From the NCBI GenBank assembly GCA_040403095.1, contig JBBALI010000014.1:1-64000 (forward strand): a stretch of DNA of 64,000 nt. Reading direction: 5' to 3'. Below the pieces are notes generated by a model that did no database searches, was not told the DNA's origin, and was given only the letters and a program-made list of their open reading frames with translations. The translations under genes were made by a program, and so were the position numbers. Source of the DNA: JAQVCM01 sp040403095. GTDB lineage: Bacteria > Bacteroidota > Bacteroidia > Flavobacteriales_D > Crocinitomicaceae. Below are positions 31,582 through 41,342 of the stretch, in pieces (the stretch's first letter is position 1; every line of letters begins with the position of its first letter).

Positions 31582-32595
31582 TTACTTTTCATTCAAATCA
31601 ATAATAATTTCAACAATCGCTCCTTCACTATCGTAATATCTAATTACACCGTTTAATTGATCAATTAGTCCTTGCATTATAGAAATCCCGAAGGAATCGC
31701 AATCATCAATTTTTTCTAAAAAATCAGCGCCAAAACCCTTTCCATTGTCACAATACTTTATAAATAACTCACTATTCACTGCTTCAATTTCTAAGCAAAT
31801 TTTACTATTTACAAAATCCTCAAACGCATGTTTTAAGGAATTATTGACCAATTCTGTTACAATCAGTCCAATCGGAATGAGGAAATCAATTCCTTTGTTT
31901 ATTTGATCTGCTTTAATGTTAAAGTCAATATCTCTGCCTGAAATGATAAGTTTAATGATTTGAGCTAAATAATTTTCTATTGAAATTGAATGAATCTCTT
32001 CAGATTGATATATAGCTTCATAAGCCCTGGCGATTGAAGAAATCGAATCTTCAATTTCATGAGTTTCAATCATTCCATTTTTAGTTTTTAAACGAGAAAT
32101 ACTTAATAATAATTGTAAATTATTTTTAACCCGATGATGCACTTCTTTCAGGAAGAAATCACGTTCTAAAATGGTTTTTTTTAATTGAATTTCTAACTCT
32201 TTTTCCTCAGTGATGTCCACATGGCAGCCAATTGCTCGAATTGGTGCACCATTTTCTGACCAACTTACTACTTTTCCATTGCATCTTACCCAAACTGTAC
32301 TGCCATTTTTATGTTTATATCTTACCACAGATTTAAACGGAATTTGACCTCTTGAGTTCACATGCTCTTCAAAAGATTTAAACATTTGCGGTAAATCTTC
32401 CTCAAAAGCAATCCTTTTCCAAGATTCTGGTGAGTTTTCCATTTCATGGTCAGCATAACCAAATATTTCTTTGAATCTAGGACTCAAATATTCTTCATTT
32501 GCAACAATATTCCAATCCCAATATCCAGCCAACGAGCTCTCTAAAGCACTCTCACTTAGGAAATTTAAATCTTCTAAATTTGAATATTTTTTCAT
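31582..32595 (-). CDS. PAS-domain sensor histidine kinase, HisKA_2 type
   Basis: 337 residues, soluble. A single PAS/PAC domain spans about residues 20-132 (YWDWNIVANEEYLSPRFKEI ... PIRAIGCHVDITEEKE). Next is a HisKA_2-type dimerisation helix with the phosphoacceptor in EVHHRVKNNLQ (His153/154), then an HATPase_c domain with GLIVTELVNNSLKHAF (N box), CDNGKGF (G1) and DSFGISIMQGLIDQLNG (G2). No membrane segment and no receiver are present, and no response regulator gene is adjacent. It could sense a cytoplasmic cue; the partner is unknown. The 320 bases upstream (32596-32915) show nothing else. Confidence 0.88.
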   Translation of the reverse strand: MKKYSNLEDLNFLSESALESSLAGYWDWNIVANEEYLSPRFKEIFGYADHEMENSPESWKRIAFEEDLPQMFKSFEEHVNSRGQIPFKSVVRYKHKNGSTVWVRCNGKVVSWSENGAPIRAIGCHVDITEEKELEIQLKKTILERDFFLKEVHHRVKNNLQLLLSISRLKTKNGMIETHEIEDSISSIARAYEAIYQSEEIHSISIENYLAQIIKLIISGRDIDFNIKADQINKGIDFLIPIGLIVTELVNNSLKHAFEDFVNSKICLEIEAVNSELFIKYCDNGKGFGADFLEKIDDCDSFGISIMQGLIDQLNGVIRYYDSEGAIVEIIIDLNEK

Positions 32596-32915
32596 AAATA
32601 CTTCTCAGGCTTTGTCTTCCTCATCTTTAAACTACATTCAGTCTTTTAACAGGAGAACTAAATTTTCAATCCACTTTTATTTCTATCTAAATATTAATAT
32701 TGGAATCCTTTTATAACAGTTAAAAGGAGCTCCTAAACAAGTTTAATGGCTTTTACTTAAACTAATTAACAATTAGATAATCAACCCTCTAAACTTCTGA
32801 TAATTCTTAAAATTAGAAATTAATTAATTAATTTCCAACTAATTTTTAAATTTAAAATTTACAATTGTTGAAATTTCCTAACAATAATAATACGTTATTG
32901 TTCTTTTTATAAAAT

Positions 32916-35900
32916 TTAATGTCCAACAACAATTCGCTTGCTCAGTTCACCAATTTTGATAATGTACAAGCCTGATGATAAATCACTCACCTCTACAATT
33001 GTGTTTTCTGCATTCAAAGAAATCGTTTTCAGCAATTGTCCCATTGTGTTATAGAGGTAAGCTTTTTCATCTATTGTATTTGAAGATTTTTGCACAATAG
33101 AAAAATAATCTTTGGTTGGATTTGGGAAAATTTCAAAATTGTCAAGCACATTATTCTCAATTCCGAGGGAACGATTGGTCGGAATATTAATACTTGAAAC
33201 AGAAGAGCACCCATTTTCGTCAAAAACAGTTAGGGTAATTGTACCGATTGTATCATTGACATTGTTTGGAAAAACCCATGTGACATTGCAATTATCTGTC
33301 GAAGAATTTCCTTGTAATACTCCATTGTTTACAGTCCATTGATAAGTGAAATTAGCGCCAATTGGATTTTCTACTTGAAAAAAAGATGGATTTAAGTCGT
33401 TTCCGGAAGTCAAATCTCCTGATATAATGGGATTGGGCGTATGCGCCATTTTATCTAATAAAGCTTGGTATTTAGGCGCAGGCTGCGCTGTGATGTCTTG
33501 ATCGATATCCTCTAAATGTCCCCAAGAACCATAAATACTTTCTTTTGCTCCAGACAAAGTGAATGCCATCGCCATTTTACTTCCCCACAAATGAATGCTG
33601 TCTAACACTGTATTATACAAATCATACATTTCAGGTAGCACTTGCGCATCGTACATTGCTTGCAAATAGGGAGGTTGAGTGAAATTTGTGAAATGTTGTC
33701 CTCCTTCGTAATTGATTACAGGTTTTCCAAAAAGGTGCGTATTTCGGTAATCTTGATGAATTGCAGGCGCAAAATCTAAAAAAGCATTCTGTGAATTTTG
33801 AAGCACATCCAAAGCGGTGGAACTGGCATTTAAAATTGGATTTCCTGTATTCCCATGATCTAAACCGTAGTAAAAAGTAGGCGATGCATAATCCCATTCG
33901 TCTTGTTTAATTTGCGAAAGGATGAGTTCATTCAAACTATTGTAACCACCTTGCAAGCCTAAAACACGCTTTACCTTGTTTTTTCTGTAGTCAAAAACCT
34001 GGTGCCATATTTGAAAAACATGCTTTGCTTTTTCTGAATAGGCCTCACCATAGGTTAAATTTGAAGGTTTGTTTTGATCATTGTATTGCGCTTGCAAAAA
34101 CATCCAATTCCAAACTTCATTGCTGTATTCCAAATAAACGTTTAAATTAGGGTTTAAACTATCGCGAAAAAGTTGCGCCATTTTAATGATGAAATTGTCA
34201 TCAGCTGCATGGGGCACACAAATCCAAATATCTTTTTGCGCAATATTTGCCAGTTGAATCATCTTTTCGTAAGGAACTCCATTGTCACCTGCAAAAGTTC
34301 GCTGTGAAATCTTGGCCCTATTTTGCCATTGAACATGTGGACTCGCATTTGTTGCACCCCAATCCATAAAACGCAAACTTTTAAATGGTTCTATTTTATT
34401 TAAAAATTCGGCATAAAATGGCTGCGTTTCCAAATCTGTGGCAAATTCATCTTCTAAGCGCAAAATTCTGATATTTCTCACATAATTTCCAGCCTGCGAA
34501 GCAAGCAAATTAAACCAAATATTTCCCATTCCTTGCACAATAAATTCAATGCGGTTTGAGACGTCACTTACCTCTGTTGCATCTCCTTGAATTTGAATAT
34601 CTCCAATTCCATCATACAATAGAACATAGGTATTTCCCTGCTGTAAATTCGCATTGTTTGAAGAAATAACCATTCGGACAAAAGTATTCGGTGACGCTGT
34701 TGTCAATTGAGGGATTTGAAGCGGATATCCATTTGTATCTAATTGTATTTCAGATAGCATTCCGTTTTCCCAGCAACTGCAATCTTGATCAAAAACGATG
34801 GGCGCTTGTCTACAATGTAAAAATAAATTTCTGAAAGGTCTTTCATAAGACCAATCTGCAATTCCTGCGAGATTTACACCGATATCCAATGTGCAATCAC
34901 TTGGTTGCCAACCTGCACATGTCGCACTATCAGTAGGAATATGTAACTGAAAAGTATCTCTGCAACCACCCAATCCGCCGTCACAAGTATAATTGTAAAC
35001 ACCTGCTGCCAAATTTTGATATTGATTTTGTCCTGAAAGTGTCATCGCAACATTTGAACTATTTACCAATGAAAAAGTTGCTGGCGCTGAGTTAATACGC
35101 AAAATGCCATCATTTTGTCCACAACTTGCTTCATGCATTAAGGTAAATGAACTATTGCAAGGATAAGAACCAGCTGCATCATAAACTGTTAAAGGCATGT
35201 ATGTTGTATGAGATTGTCCACCAGCATCGGTTACAGTAAGTGCAACATTGAGCACCCCAAACGGACTAAAAGTATGACTTATAATTGAAGGACCTGTTTC
35301 AATAGGCGTTCCATCACCAAAATTCCAAGAATAAGTAAGTCCAGAATTTTCTGGATCAAATGAAGCTGTTCCATCTAATTGCAATGTTACTGGCGAAGTG
35401 CCGCTACTTGCAGACAAAGTGAAAGAGGCAATTGGCGGTAAATCGACAAAAATGGTATTGTCTGGCGCAACACATTGATAGGAAGTTGCCATGCGCATTT
35501 CATCAATGGCGCCATTTCCAGGAACATTTCCAAGGTAAGTTGCAAAACTTCTAATCAATAAATTGGTTGAAGTAGATTGAGAAATACTGGGTGAACTTGG
35601 CAGATTATTGCCTAAAGTCGTAGGATCAATGTAACAATCGATACTAGTTCCTGAAGCTGTAAAAGAAATCTTGGCTGCAAAAAAAGCTGGTGTTCCAACC
35701 ACCACTGGAATATTGGAAGGATAAACTGTTGTTCCCAATAAAATTGACCACATTTTTATACCACTCACATCAGAAGCGGCTCCAAAATAACCAAATTCTA
35801 ATTTATTACTGCTACATGGTTCGCACCAATCAATGCCATTATCGTGAAAAGCCATGAAAACGGGCTCAGAATTATTGATGTCTTTCCTCACCAAACCACT

Positions 35901-36275
35901 AACCCAAAGTTCAGTTCCTGTTTGCGTTCCAATGGCATTTTGATACGGTGCCACATAGGCATCAAATGGTCCGCCATCGTTGGAGTTAAACCTGCGGCCA
36001 CAAGTTACATACTGAAATCCACCTGTAAGCGACATACCGACAGTTTGTAAAGCACCAAAAGAAAGAGAATTATTCTGAATATTGTAACCCGGAATTACCG
36101 TACTTCCTCCTTGAACTGTCCAAGCTCCAGCCCAACCAGAACCACTGCTAGCACCTTGCAAAGGTGTTAATGCGATATTATCAAAACTTTCGTAAGCCAA
36201 ATATTGACAAGTATCTTGACCCAAAACAAGGTTGAATATGCAAAGGAAAAAAAGAGTAGAAATACATATCTTCAT
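32916..36275 (-). CDS. Large T9SS type A sorted protein with PKD domain and glycoside-hydrolase-like region
   Basis: 1119 residues from the ATG at 36275 (MKICISTLFFLCIFNLVLGQ, a signal peptide). The frame has two more codons. Residues about 25-270 form a concanavalin-like region (FDNIALTPLQGASSGSGWAG). A PKD domain sits at about 285-370 (PVTLQLDGTASFDPENSGLT, then YSWNFGDGTP). A Cys-rich segment at 375-500 follows. The 630-900 region contains VYLEYSNEVWNWMF and FGKPVINYEGGQH, which look like the acid/base and nucleophile strands of a clan A-type glycoside hydrolase barrel. Residues about 1045-1119 are the T9SS sorting domain (FEIFPNPTKDYFSI ... SSGLYIIKIG). Substrate and true activity are unknown. 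Confidence 0.82.
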   Translation of the reverse strand: MKICISTLFFLCIFNLVLGQDTCQYLAYESFDNIALTPLQGASSGSGWAGAWTVQGGSTVIPGYNIQNNSLSFGALQTVGMSLTGGFQYVTCGRRFNSNDGGPFDAYVAPYQNAIGTQTGTELWVSGLVRKDINNSEPVFMAFHDNGIDWCEPCSSNKLEFGYFGAASDVSGIKMWSILLGTTVYPSNIPVVVGTPAFFAAKISFTASGTSIDCYIDPTTLGNNLPSSPSISQSTSTNLLIRSFATYLGNVPGNGAIDEMRMATSYQCVAPDNTIFVDLPPIASFTLSASSGTSPVTLQLDGTASFDPENSGLTYSWNFGDGTPIETGPSIISHTFSPFGVLNVALTVTDAGGQSHTTYMPLTVYDAAGSYPCNSSFTLMHEASCGQNDGILRINSAPATFSLVNSSNVAMTLSGQNQYQNLAAGVYNYTCDGGLGGCRDTFQLHIPTDSATCAGWQPSDCTLDIGVNLAGIADWSYERPFRNLFLHCRQAPIVFDQDCSCWENGMLSEIQLDTNGYPLQIPQLTTASPNTFVRMVISSNNANLQQGNTYVLLYDGIGDIQIQGDATEVSDVSNRIEFIVQGMGNIWFNLLASQAGNYVRNIRILRLEDEFATDLETQPFYAEFLNKIEPFKSLRFMDWGATNASPHVQWQNRAKISQRTFAGDNGVPYEKMIQLANIAQKDIWICVPHAADDNFIIKMAQLFRDSLNPNLNVYLEYSNEVWNWMFLQAQYNDQNKPSNLTYGEAYSEKAKHVFQIWHQVFDYRKNKVKRVLGLQGGYNSLNELILSQIKQDEWDYASPTFYYGLDHGNTGNPILNASSTALDVLQNSQNAFLDFAPAIHQDYRNTHLFGKPVINYEGGQHFTNFTQPPYLQAMYDAQVLPEMYDLYNTVLDSIHLWGSKMAMAFTLSGAKESIYGSWGHLEDIDQDITAQPAPKYQALLDKMAHTPNPIISGDLTSGNDLNPSFFQVENPIGANFTYQWTVNNGVLQGNSSTDNCNVTWVFPNNVNDTIGTITLTVFDENGCSSVSSINIPTNRSLGIENNVLDNFEIFPNPTKDYFSIVQKSSNTIDEKAYLYNTMGQLLKTISLNAENTIVEVSDLSSGLYIIKIGELSKRIVVGH

Positions 36276-36375
36276 AAGCAAATGGAATTATTTTAAATAT
36301 CGAGCTAATTTAAGCTACAACTCAAAATTCGATGTAGGTAAATGTAAAAAATATAAATTGAATTGTTTAAAATAT

Positions 36376-38106
36376 TCAATGGATTTTCATCTGCGTAAAG
36401 AATTCTTTTTTAAATTGTTCAAAATTATTCATTTCCAAAACTTTAATTTGACTTGAACTTTCAAATCCGCAAGCAGTTGTTGTGATAACGGGAATTCCCT
36501 TTGCAATTGCGCTTAGAATTTGTCTTGGTTGATGCTCGATAAATGTGGGATAAATAATTAATCCTATTTGGTTCAAATCGCCATCAAATCTTTCCGTTGA
36601 AACGTCTTCCCAAAAATTCTCATCTTCTATATTTCTTCCTGAAAAAGAAATAGTTAATTGCAGTTCTTTTGCTAGTTTTTTGATTTCATACGCTCCTTTT
36701 CTTCCCACGGCAGAAGCTGGAAAAAGTATTTTGTTTCCAAGGACAGTTTTATTTTCAAAAGGAGGAATTTCCCAATCTAACTTTACGGATTTGTTACTAA
36801 AAATTCCAGCAATTTCGGCATGTGGAGTAATTATTCTTCGCGCTTTATTCAACGCTTCATTTTCTAGATTAAGCAAGTCAACTGGTGCCCTAAAATCATT
36901 CAAAGTCGTACTTTCGCCATGAATGGAAAATGCAAAATCAAGTCTTTCATGTAATTTCTCAAGAGGAAGCCTGGTCATCAAAACGTCAAATGTTCGTCCG
37001 CCCAATGCGCCAGTTTCGAACACAAATGGAAGCAAGTTTTGTGCAATAACAACATGTGTTGAATCCAATTGGATTTTTTTGACAGCTGCCTGGGCTATTT
37101 TTTTATCTAATCGCAAGGCAAGCTCAAAAACATTGTTTTTGTTTTTCGGGGTAAATCGCAGCTTAAAAGCTCTTAAAAAACCCTGATAAACTGTCGTTTT
37201 TGTTTTTAGTGGATTTGCAGCTTTCCAAGTATATCTGTTTGTCTTAATGAATCTATTTTTCTTTACAGGTAAAATAAAATGGTCTGATTCTTTGCGAATT
37301 TCTTTGATATATTGGTCGTATTCCGGCCATTTTTCATCTAAAATAAAAGTGGTTGTTGCAATTTCTTGTTTTACAATTAATCGCTCTGGATATTTGAAAC
37401 AAGCCAAATTTCCGCAGGAATAGCAATCATTGAGATTGTGTGGCTTTTTCGTGTCTAAAACCGTTTCCTTGGAATTATTATTGAACTGCTCGCTTTTAAA
37501 ACTTACCCTAAATTTATCGGCTGTCAATTCAATTTCAATTCTAAAATCACAAGTTGATTTGAAACGTAAATCGAGGTAATTCCATTTTACTGTAGCATCT
37601 CGATTTTTCTCGGCGAGCGAACCTTTGATCACTTTGGTATGTTTGTGTCTTTCTACTATGACAAAATTGGCCTTTAAAGCAGCATCATACAAAGCGTTTG
37701 AAAGTTGACAAAGTCCGCCAGCAATTGTTGGAATTATACAACCTTCTCTTATTTCACGTCCAACGACAAATCCTTTTCCAAAATTTGGATTTCCTATGTG
37801 TTTCCAAAAACTAAAAACTTCATTTGCTTTAATTTCTAGTCCATGAATTTTTTTAGCGGCAATTCTTAAATTCTCAATTTTGCCTGCGGTTAAAATCCAA
37901 TTTTCTGAATTATCAGATGGATTCCATAGGTCACTTTCTGAAACTGAAAAAACAGGTTGATTTATTTTATCTTGTTCAATTTTGAATTTTTTGGCTGGAG
38001 AAATTACATTTTTAAAAACACGAAAAACAATCAAGACCAATGATTTTAAGCGAAAAATCGTGTCTTGAATCAGGCTGTGTCTATTTGCTAATTGCGCTTT
38101 TTTCAC
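36376..38106 (-). CDS. VanW domain-glycosyltransferase-like fusion protein
   Basis: 576 residues. The N-terminal third (residues about 65-200) is a VanW domain: VFSFWKHIGNPNFGKGFVVG, EGCIIPTIAGGLCQLSNALY and AALKANFVIVERHKHT are classic. VanW occurs in glycopeptide-resistance clusters and its role is not established. Cys228-x2-Cys231-x4-Cys236 (CYSCGNLAC) follows and may bind metal. From about residue 250 to the end a GT-B-like glycosyltransferase half is seen: KILFPASAVGRKGAYEIKKL, LTISFSGRN, LIIYPTFIEHQPRQILSAIA and GIPVITTTACGFES. It lies 5 bases after the TPR gene stop, so the two are probably one operon. Confidence 0.82.
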   Translation of the reverse strand: MKKAQLANRHSLIQDTIFRLKSLVLIVFRVFKNVISPAKKFKIEQDKINQPVFSVSESDLWNPSDNSENWILTAGKIENLRIAAKKIHGLEIKANEVFSFWKHIGNPNFGKGFVVGREIREGCIIPTIAGGLCQLSNALYDAALKANFVIVERHKHTKVIKGSLAEKNRDATVKWNYLDLRFKSTCDFRIEIELTADKFRVSFKSEQFNNNSKETVLDTKKPHNLNDCYSCGNLACFKYPERLIVKQEIATTTFILDEKWPEYDQYIKEIRKESDHFILPVKKNRFIKTNRYTWKAANPLKTKTTVYQGFLRAFKLRFTPKNKNNVFELALRLDKKIAQAAVKKIQLDSTHVVIAQNLLPFVFETGALGGRTFDVLMTRLPLEKLHERLDFAFSIHGESTTLNDFRAPVDLLNLENEALNKARRIITPHAEIAGIFSNKSVKLDWEIPPFENKTVLGNKILFPASAVGRKGAYEIKKLAKELQLTISFSGRNIEDENFWEDVSTERFDGDLNQIGLIIYPTFIEHQPRQILSAIAKGIPVITTTACGFESSSQIKVLEMNNFEQFKKEFFTQMKIH

Positions 38107-38111
38107 TTATT

Positions 38112-39179
38112 TTATTTTGATTTCCAATCATAAGATTTTGACCATTCAAAAAAATTATCGGTTTCATTTTTGTGACTTTTCAGCCAACTTGCGACTTCCT
38201 TATCGTCACTGGATGCAAAAGCAATGTATGCAAAAGTTTCAAGAAATTTATTTTCATTCATTTCTATGAAGTATGGCGCATAATATTCCCAGTAAAATCC
38301 ATAGTTATCGTTTTTTCCAGCTGCTAAAGAAGAACATAAAACTTCCATTTTTCCAAGAAATAATTCAACTTGTGATTTTTTCTTGTTTTTCTTGTCAAAA
38401 TCCCTTGCGGCGGTGAGTGCAAAAATCAATTCAGTGGAAGCAAAGCTATTTTCTCCAGGCTTTCCATCTGCAGTAGTATCACTAAAAAGGTCAGCACTGA
38501 TATTTATTGTAACAGATTTCTTTCCTGTTTCTTCAATATTTGCTGTCATCATTTTTTGCAAACCAGCCAAATTTTCTTCAGCTCTTGTGCCTTGTGGTTC
38601 AATGACCAAAAATCTACAATAAGCCAAAATTGAAGGAATTCTTTTGTTGTTGAAGGCTAAAAGTCTTGCAATTCCGCTATGAGAACTTGCATGTTTTGGA
38701 TTTAGCATTACTGCCTTTTGAAAACACAAAATGGCTTCATCTACCATATTATTGCTCACCAATGAAACTCCCTTATTAAAATAAAGTGAATAAAAATCAG
38801 GAAATTGCTTGATTCCTTGGTCATAAATCTCAATTGATTTATCAGTCATGTGGAGAGCATCTAATGCATTTCCATAAGTTACGTAAACTGTTTTTAAATC
38901 ATTTGCTTCGGGATAAAGGTCGATTGCCTTTTGACTCAAAGAAATAGCCTCCTCATACTTTTTGAGTAACATGACGGTATATGCTTTCTCAGCTAAGGCA
39001 GACAAATTGTCTTTATCAACTTCTAAAGCCTTGTTGTATTTTTTTAATGCGCCTTCGTAGTCACCTTTATCATGCAGATTTACACCTTCACTGACTAACT
39101 TTTCCGCAGCAGGTTTATTTTGAGCAACTGTAATGAGCGAAAATAAGGGCAAGCATAAAATTAAAAAAAACTTTTTCAT
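38112..39179 (-). CDS. Secreted TPR repeat protein
   Basis: 355 residues with a signal peptide (MKKFFLILCLPLFSLITVAQ). Five to six TPR units follow between about residues 25 and 210, for example GVNLHDKGDYEGALKKYNKA, LSALAEKAYTVMLLKKYEEA and PDFYSLYFNKGVSLVSNNMVDEAILCFQKA. The C-terminal 140 residues are non-TPR and resemble nothing I recognise. A periplasmic protein-protein adaptor is the likely role. It is followed after 5 bases by the VanW-glycosyltransferase fusion gene, suggesting a functional link. The 215 bases upstream hold no gene. Confidence 0.85.
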   Translation of the reverse strand: MKKFFLILCLPLFSLITVAQNKPAAEKLVSEGVNLHDKGDYEGALKKYNKALEVDKDNLSALAEKAYTVMLLKKYEEAISLSQKAIDLYPEANDLKTVYVTYGNALDALHMTDKSIEIYDQGIKQFPDFYSLYFNKGVSLVSNNMVDEAILCFQKAVMLNPKHASSHSGIARLLAFNNKRIPSILAYCRFLVIEPQGTRAEENLAGLQKMMTANIEETGKKSVTINISADLFSDTTADGKPGENSFASTELIFALTAARDFDKKNKKKSQVELFLGKMEVLCSSLAAGKNDNYGFYWEYYAPYFIEMNENKFLETFAYIAFASSDDKEVASWLKSHKNETDNFFEWSKSYDWKSK

Positions 39180-39395
39180 AGTAATTAGGTTTTAAGGGTT
39201 TATTCGTTTTGCTCTAAATTACAAGCGTTCGTGAAATTAATAAAATTATTATTCGAAAGGTAAATTGATACCTAAATAAATAGATTTGATTGAATTTAGT
39301 CTTATTTATAAATCAGATTTTCAATTGAAAGAGAAATATAACAAAGTTAAATTTAGATAAGATTAAGTTTTACATTAGGAGAAAATTGGACCCAA

Positions 39396-40235
39396 TTAGT
39401 AAAAACCAAATCCGACTTTTACACCAAATCGGTGGTCAATACCAAATTGATTCATGAAATTTGAATTTACTATTTTATCCAATTTCATAGAATCAAAAGT
39501 AGATTCCTTAAAATTTAATTTTTCATAATACAAACTGATAACCAATGTTTTCCAAATTTCGTTAGCATCGACTGACTTTTGGAAGTCTATATAACTGTTT
39601 TTGAAAAAAGCAGTTGGTTTGAAAGTCAATTCAAGAGCATAATTCTTTTTTAAATCTAGTGTGATGTAATCTAAATCATAGCTTTCAAGTTCGGGATAAG
39701 CATATGCATTCCAAATGGGATAAGCACGATAACCTTTTTTAATCGATAATAAAATCCCGCCATATCGTTGTGGAAACAAAGAAATCATTACTCCAATATT
39801 TCCCATATAATTTCCCGAAAATTTATTTTGATTGATTCCTTCACTCAACATCACCGTTCGAATGGAATCAAGAGAATTATCAAAACTCGAATTCAAGCTA
39901 TTGTTAAAATCATTGACAAATTGATTGGTAAATTTCTGTTTACTAAAACCTTTGAAACCTTTCACATCTAAACAAAGTCCAACAATTACTTTATTTGAAA
40001 CAAAACGTGCCAAATTCAATCCCAAGGATAAGTTCATGCCTCCTGTTCTAAGCGATTTTCCAATAGGAGAATACAAATATTGATAAGTAGCAGTAAACAA
40101 CCTTGATTGCGCATTATTATTTGACTCAAAAAGGAACGAAACATAATTGTTTTTTGTTCCATGCATCGAATCACTTTCTTGTTGACCAAAAATTCTGGTC
40201 GAATACAAGAGAAATAAAAGTATGATTACTTTCAT
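39396..40235 (-). CDS. Predicted outer-membrane beta-barrel protein of unknown function
   Basis: 279 residues with a signal peptide (MKVIILLFLLYSTRIFGQ). The mature chain alternates hydrophobic and polar residues, with aromatic girdle residues at strand ends (NNYVSFLFESNNNAQSRLFT; MNLSLGLNLARFVSNKVIVG; GVMISLFPQRYGGILLSI). It finishes HRFGVKVGFGFY, a typical barrel C-terminus with a terminal aromatic. No family recognised. It starts 6 bases after the GNAT gene stop on the same strand. Confidence 0.75.
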   Translation of the reverse strand: MKVIILLFLLYSTRIFGQQESDSMHGTKNNYVSFLFESNNNAQSRLFTATYQYLYSPIGKSLRTGGMNLSLGLNLARFVSNKVIVGLCLDVKGFKGFSKQKFTNQFVNDFNNSLNSSFDNSLDSIRTVMLSEGINQNKFSGNYMGNIGVMISLFPQRYGGILLSIKKGYRAYPIWNAYAYPELESYDLDYITLDLKKNYALELTFKPTAFFKNSYIDFQKSVDANEIWKTLVISLYYEKLNFKESTFDSMKLDKIVNSNFMNQFGIDHRFGVKVGFGFY

Positions 40236-40241
40236 TCCTAT

Positions 40242-40652
40242 TTAGTTTGACTTAATCAATTCCATTGATTTTTCCGGATTTTTTAAGGCAGTAAAACCAA
40301 ATTTCTCGTACAATTTATGTGCATCTGCAGTTGCCAATCTCCAAACTTTTACAGATTTCAAAGATTCATAATTCAAAATAAATTCCAGTATTCTGTATCC
40401 ATAACCTTGATTTTGAAATAAGGGATTAATGAAAACATCCATTAAATAAGCAAACTGCCCATAATCGGTTACAACTCGTGCAAAACCTATTTGCTGTTGA
40501 TTTAAAAAAATGCTAAAGTTTACTGAATGATCAATTAATGACTGCATTTCCGCTTTCGTTCGACCTTTTGCCCAATAGGAATCAGTAATAAAGTCGTGCA
40601 CAAAATCAACGTCAATTAGTGAATTTTCAGTACTAATTTTTATGTCCATCAC
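40242..40652 (-). CDS. GNAT family N-acetyltransferase
   Basis: 136 residues, near the minimal GNAT size. Motif A is YLMDVFINPLFQNQGYGYRILEFIL (Q/R-x-x-G-x-G/A variant QNQGYG) and the C-terminal YEKFGFTALKNPEKSMEL matches the motif B end. The N-terminal residues IDVDFVHDFITDSYWAKGRT are typical of the subgroup with a Trp in the acceptor region. The substrate is unknown. It starts at one of two adjacent ATGs (40652 or 40649). Confidence 0.88.
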   Translation of the reverse strand: MMDIKISTENSLIDVDFVHDFITDSYWAKGRTKAEMQSLIDHSVNFSIFLNQQQIGFARVVTDYGQFAYLMDVFINPLFQNQGYGYRILEFILNYESLKSVKVWRLATADAHKLYEKFGFTALKNPEKSMELIKSN

Positions 40653-40709
40653 TTTACTATTTGAACGATAAACGCTTGGAATTTGATATAATTGTTTAAA
40701 AAATCAAGT

Positions 40710-41258
40710 TTAAATATTCAACAATGAATTGACCCAATCTCTTTTTGTCAGTTCAAACCAACATGTTGGATCTCCATCATAATCAAAAATTTCAATGAAT
40801 TTAAAACCTAATTTTTGAAGTACATGTTTTGAATTAAAATTTTCTGGATGTGTGATAGCATAAATCGACTTGATGTTCAACTCTTGAAATCCATGGCTCA
40901 AAATGGCGCGAGCTGATTCGGTGGCAAAACCCTTTCCCCAATGTTTCTGCTTGAATCGATAACCTAATTCATAAAAATGGATGTGATTATTTAGCGAATC
41001 CTTGAAATATTTTAAACCAGACCAACCAATGCATTCTTTGGTTTCTTTGTCAATGACGGCCCACCTGGCAATTCCATTTTCCTTGTATTGCTGTAGCAAC
41101 ATTTCAATCACTTTGACTATTTCCTCGATTGATTTCACTGGTGTATTTTCAATGTAACGATGAACTGCTGGATCTGAATCTAGTTCAAACAAATCTTGTT
41201 GATCTTCTAGAACTAACTCTCTCAAAAGGAGACGCTCTGTTTCTAAAATTATACTCAT
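40710..41258 (-). CDS. RimJ/RimL-type GNAT acetyltransferase
   Basis: 182 residues with the RimJ/RimL start ETERLLLRELVLEDQQDLFEL, a central WAVIDKETKECIGWSGLKYF and motif A in GYRFKQKHWGKGFATESARAIL (the W-G-K/x-G-x-A signature of the Acetyltransf_3 family). The end HVLQKLGFKFIEIFDYDGD is also typical. Members acetylate ribosomal proteins or small amines; the substrate here is unknown. It is separate from the smaller GNAT downstream. Confidence 0.9.
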   Translation of the reverse strand: MSIILETERLLLRELVLEDQQDLFELDSDPAVHRYIENTPVKSIEEIVKVIEMLLQQYKENGIARWAVIDKETKECIGWSGLKYFKDSLNNHIHFYELGYRFKQKHWGKGFATESARAILSHGFQELNIKSIYAITHPENFNSKHVLQKLGFKFIEIFDYDGDPTCWFELTKRDWVNSLLNI

Positions 41259-41342
41259 TTCAGTTAACTTTCATATTGGGCATTTTCTAATTTATCTTGG
41301 CGAGAACTTTGGTTTTAAAATATGAGAATTCCATAAAGTTAA

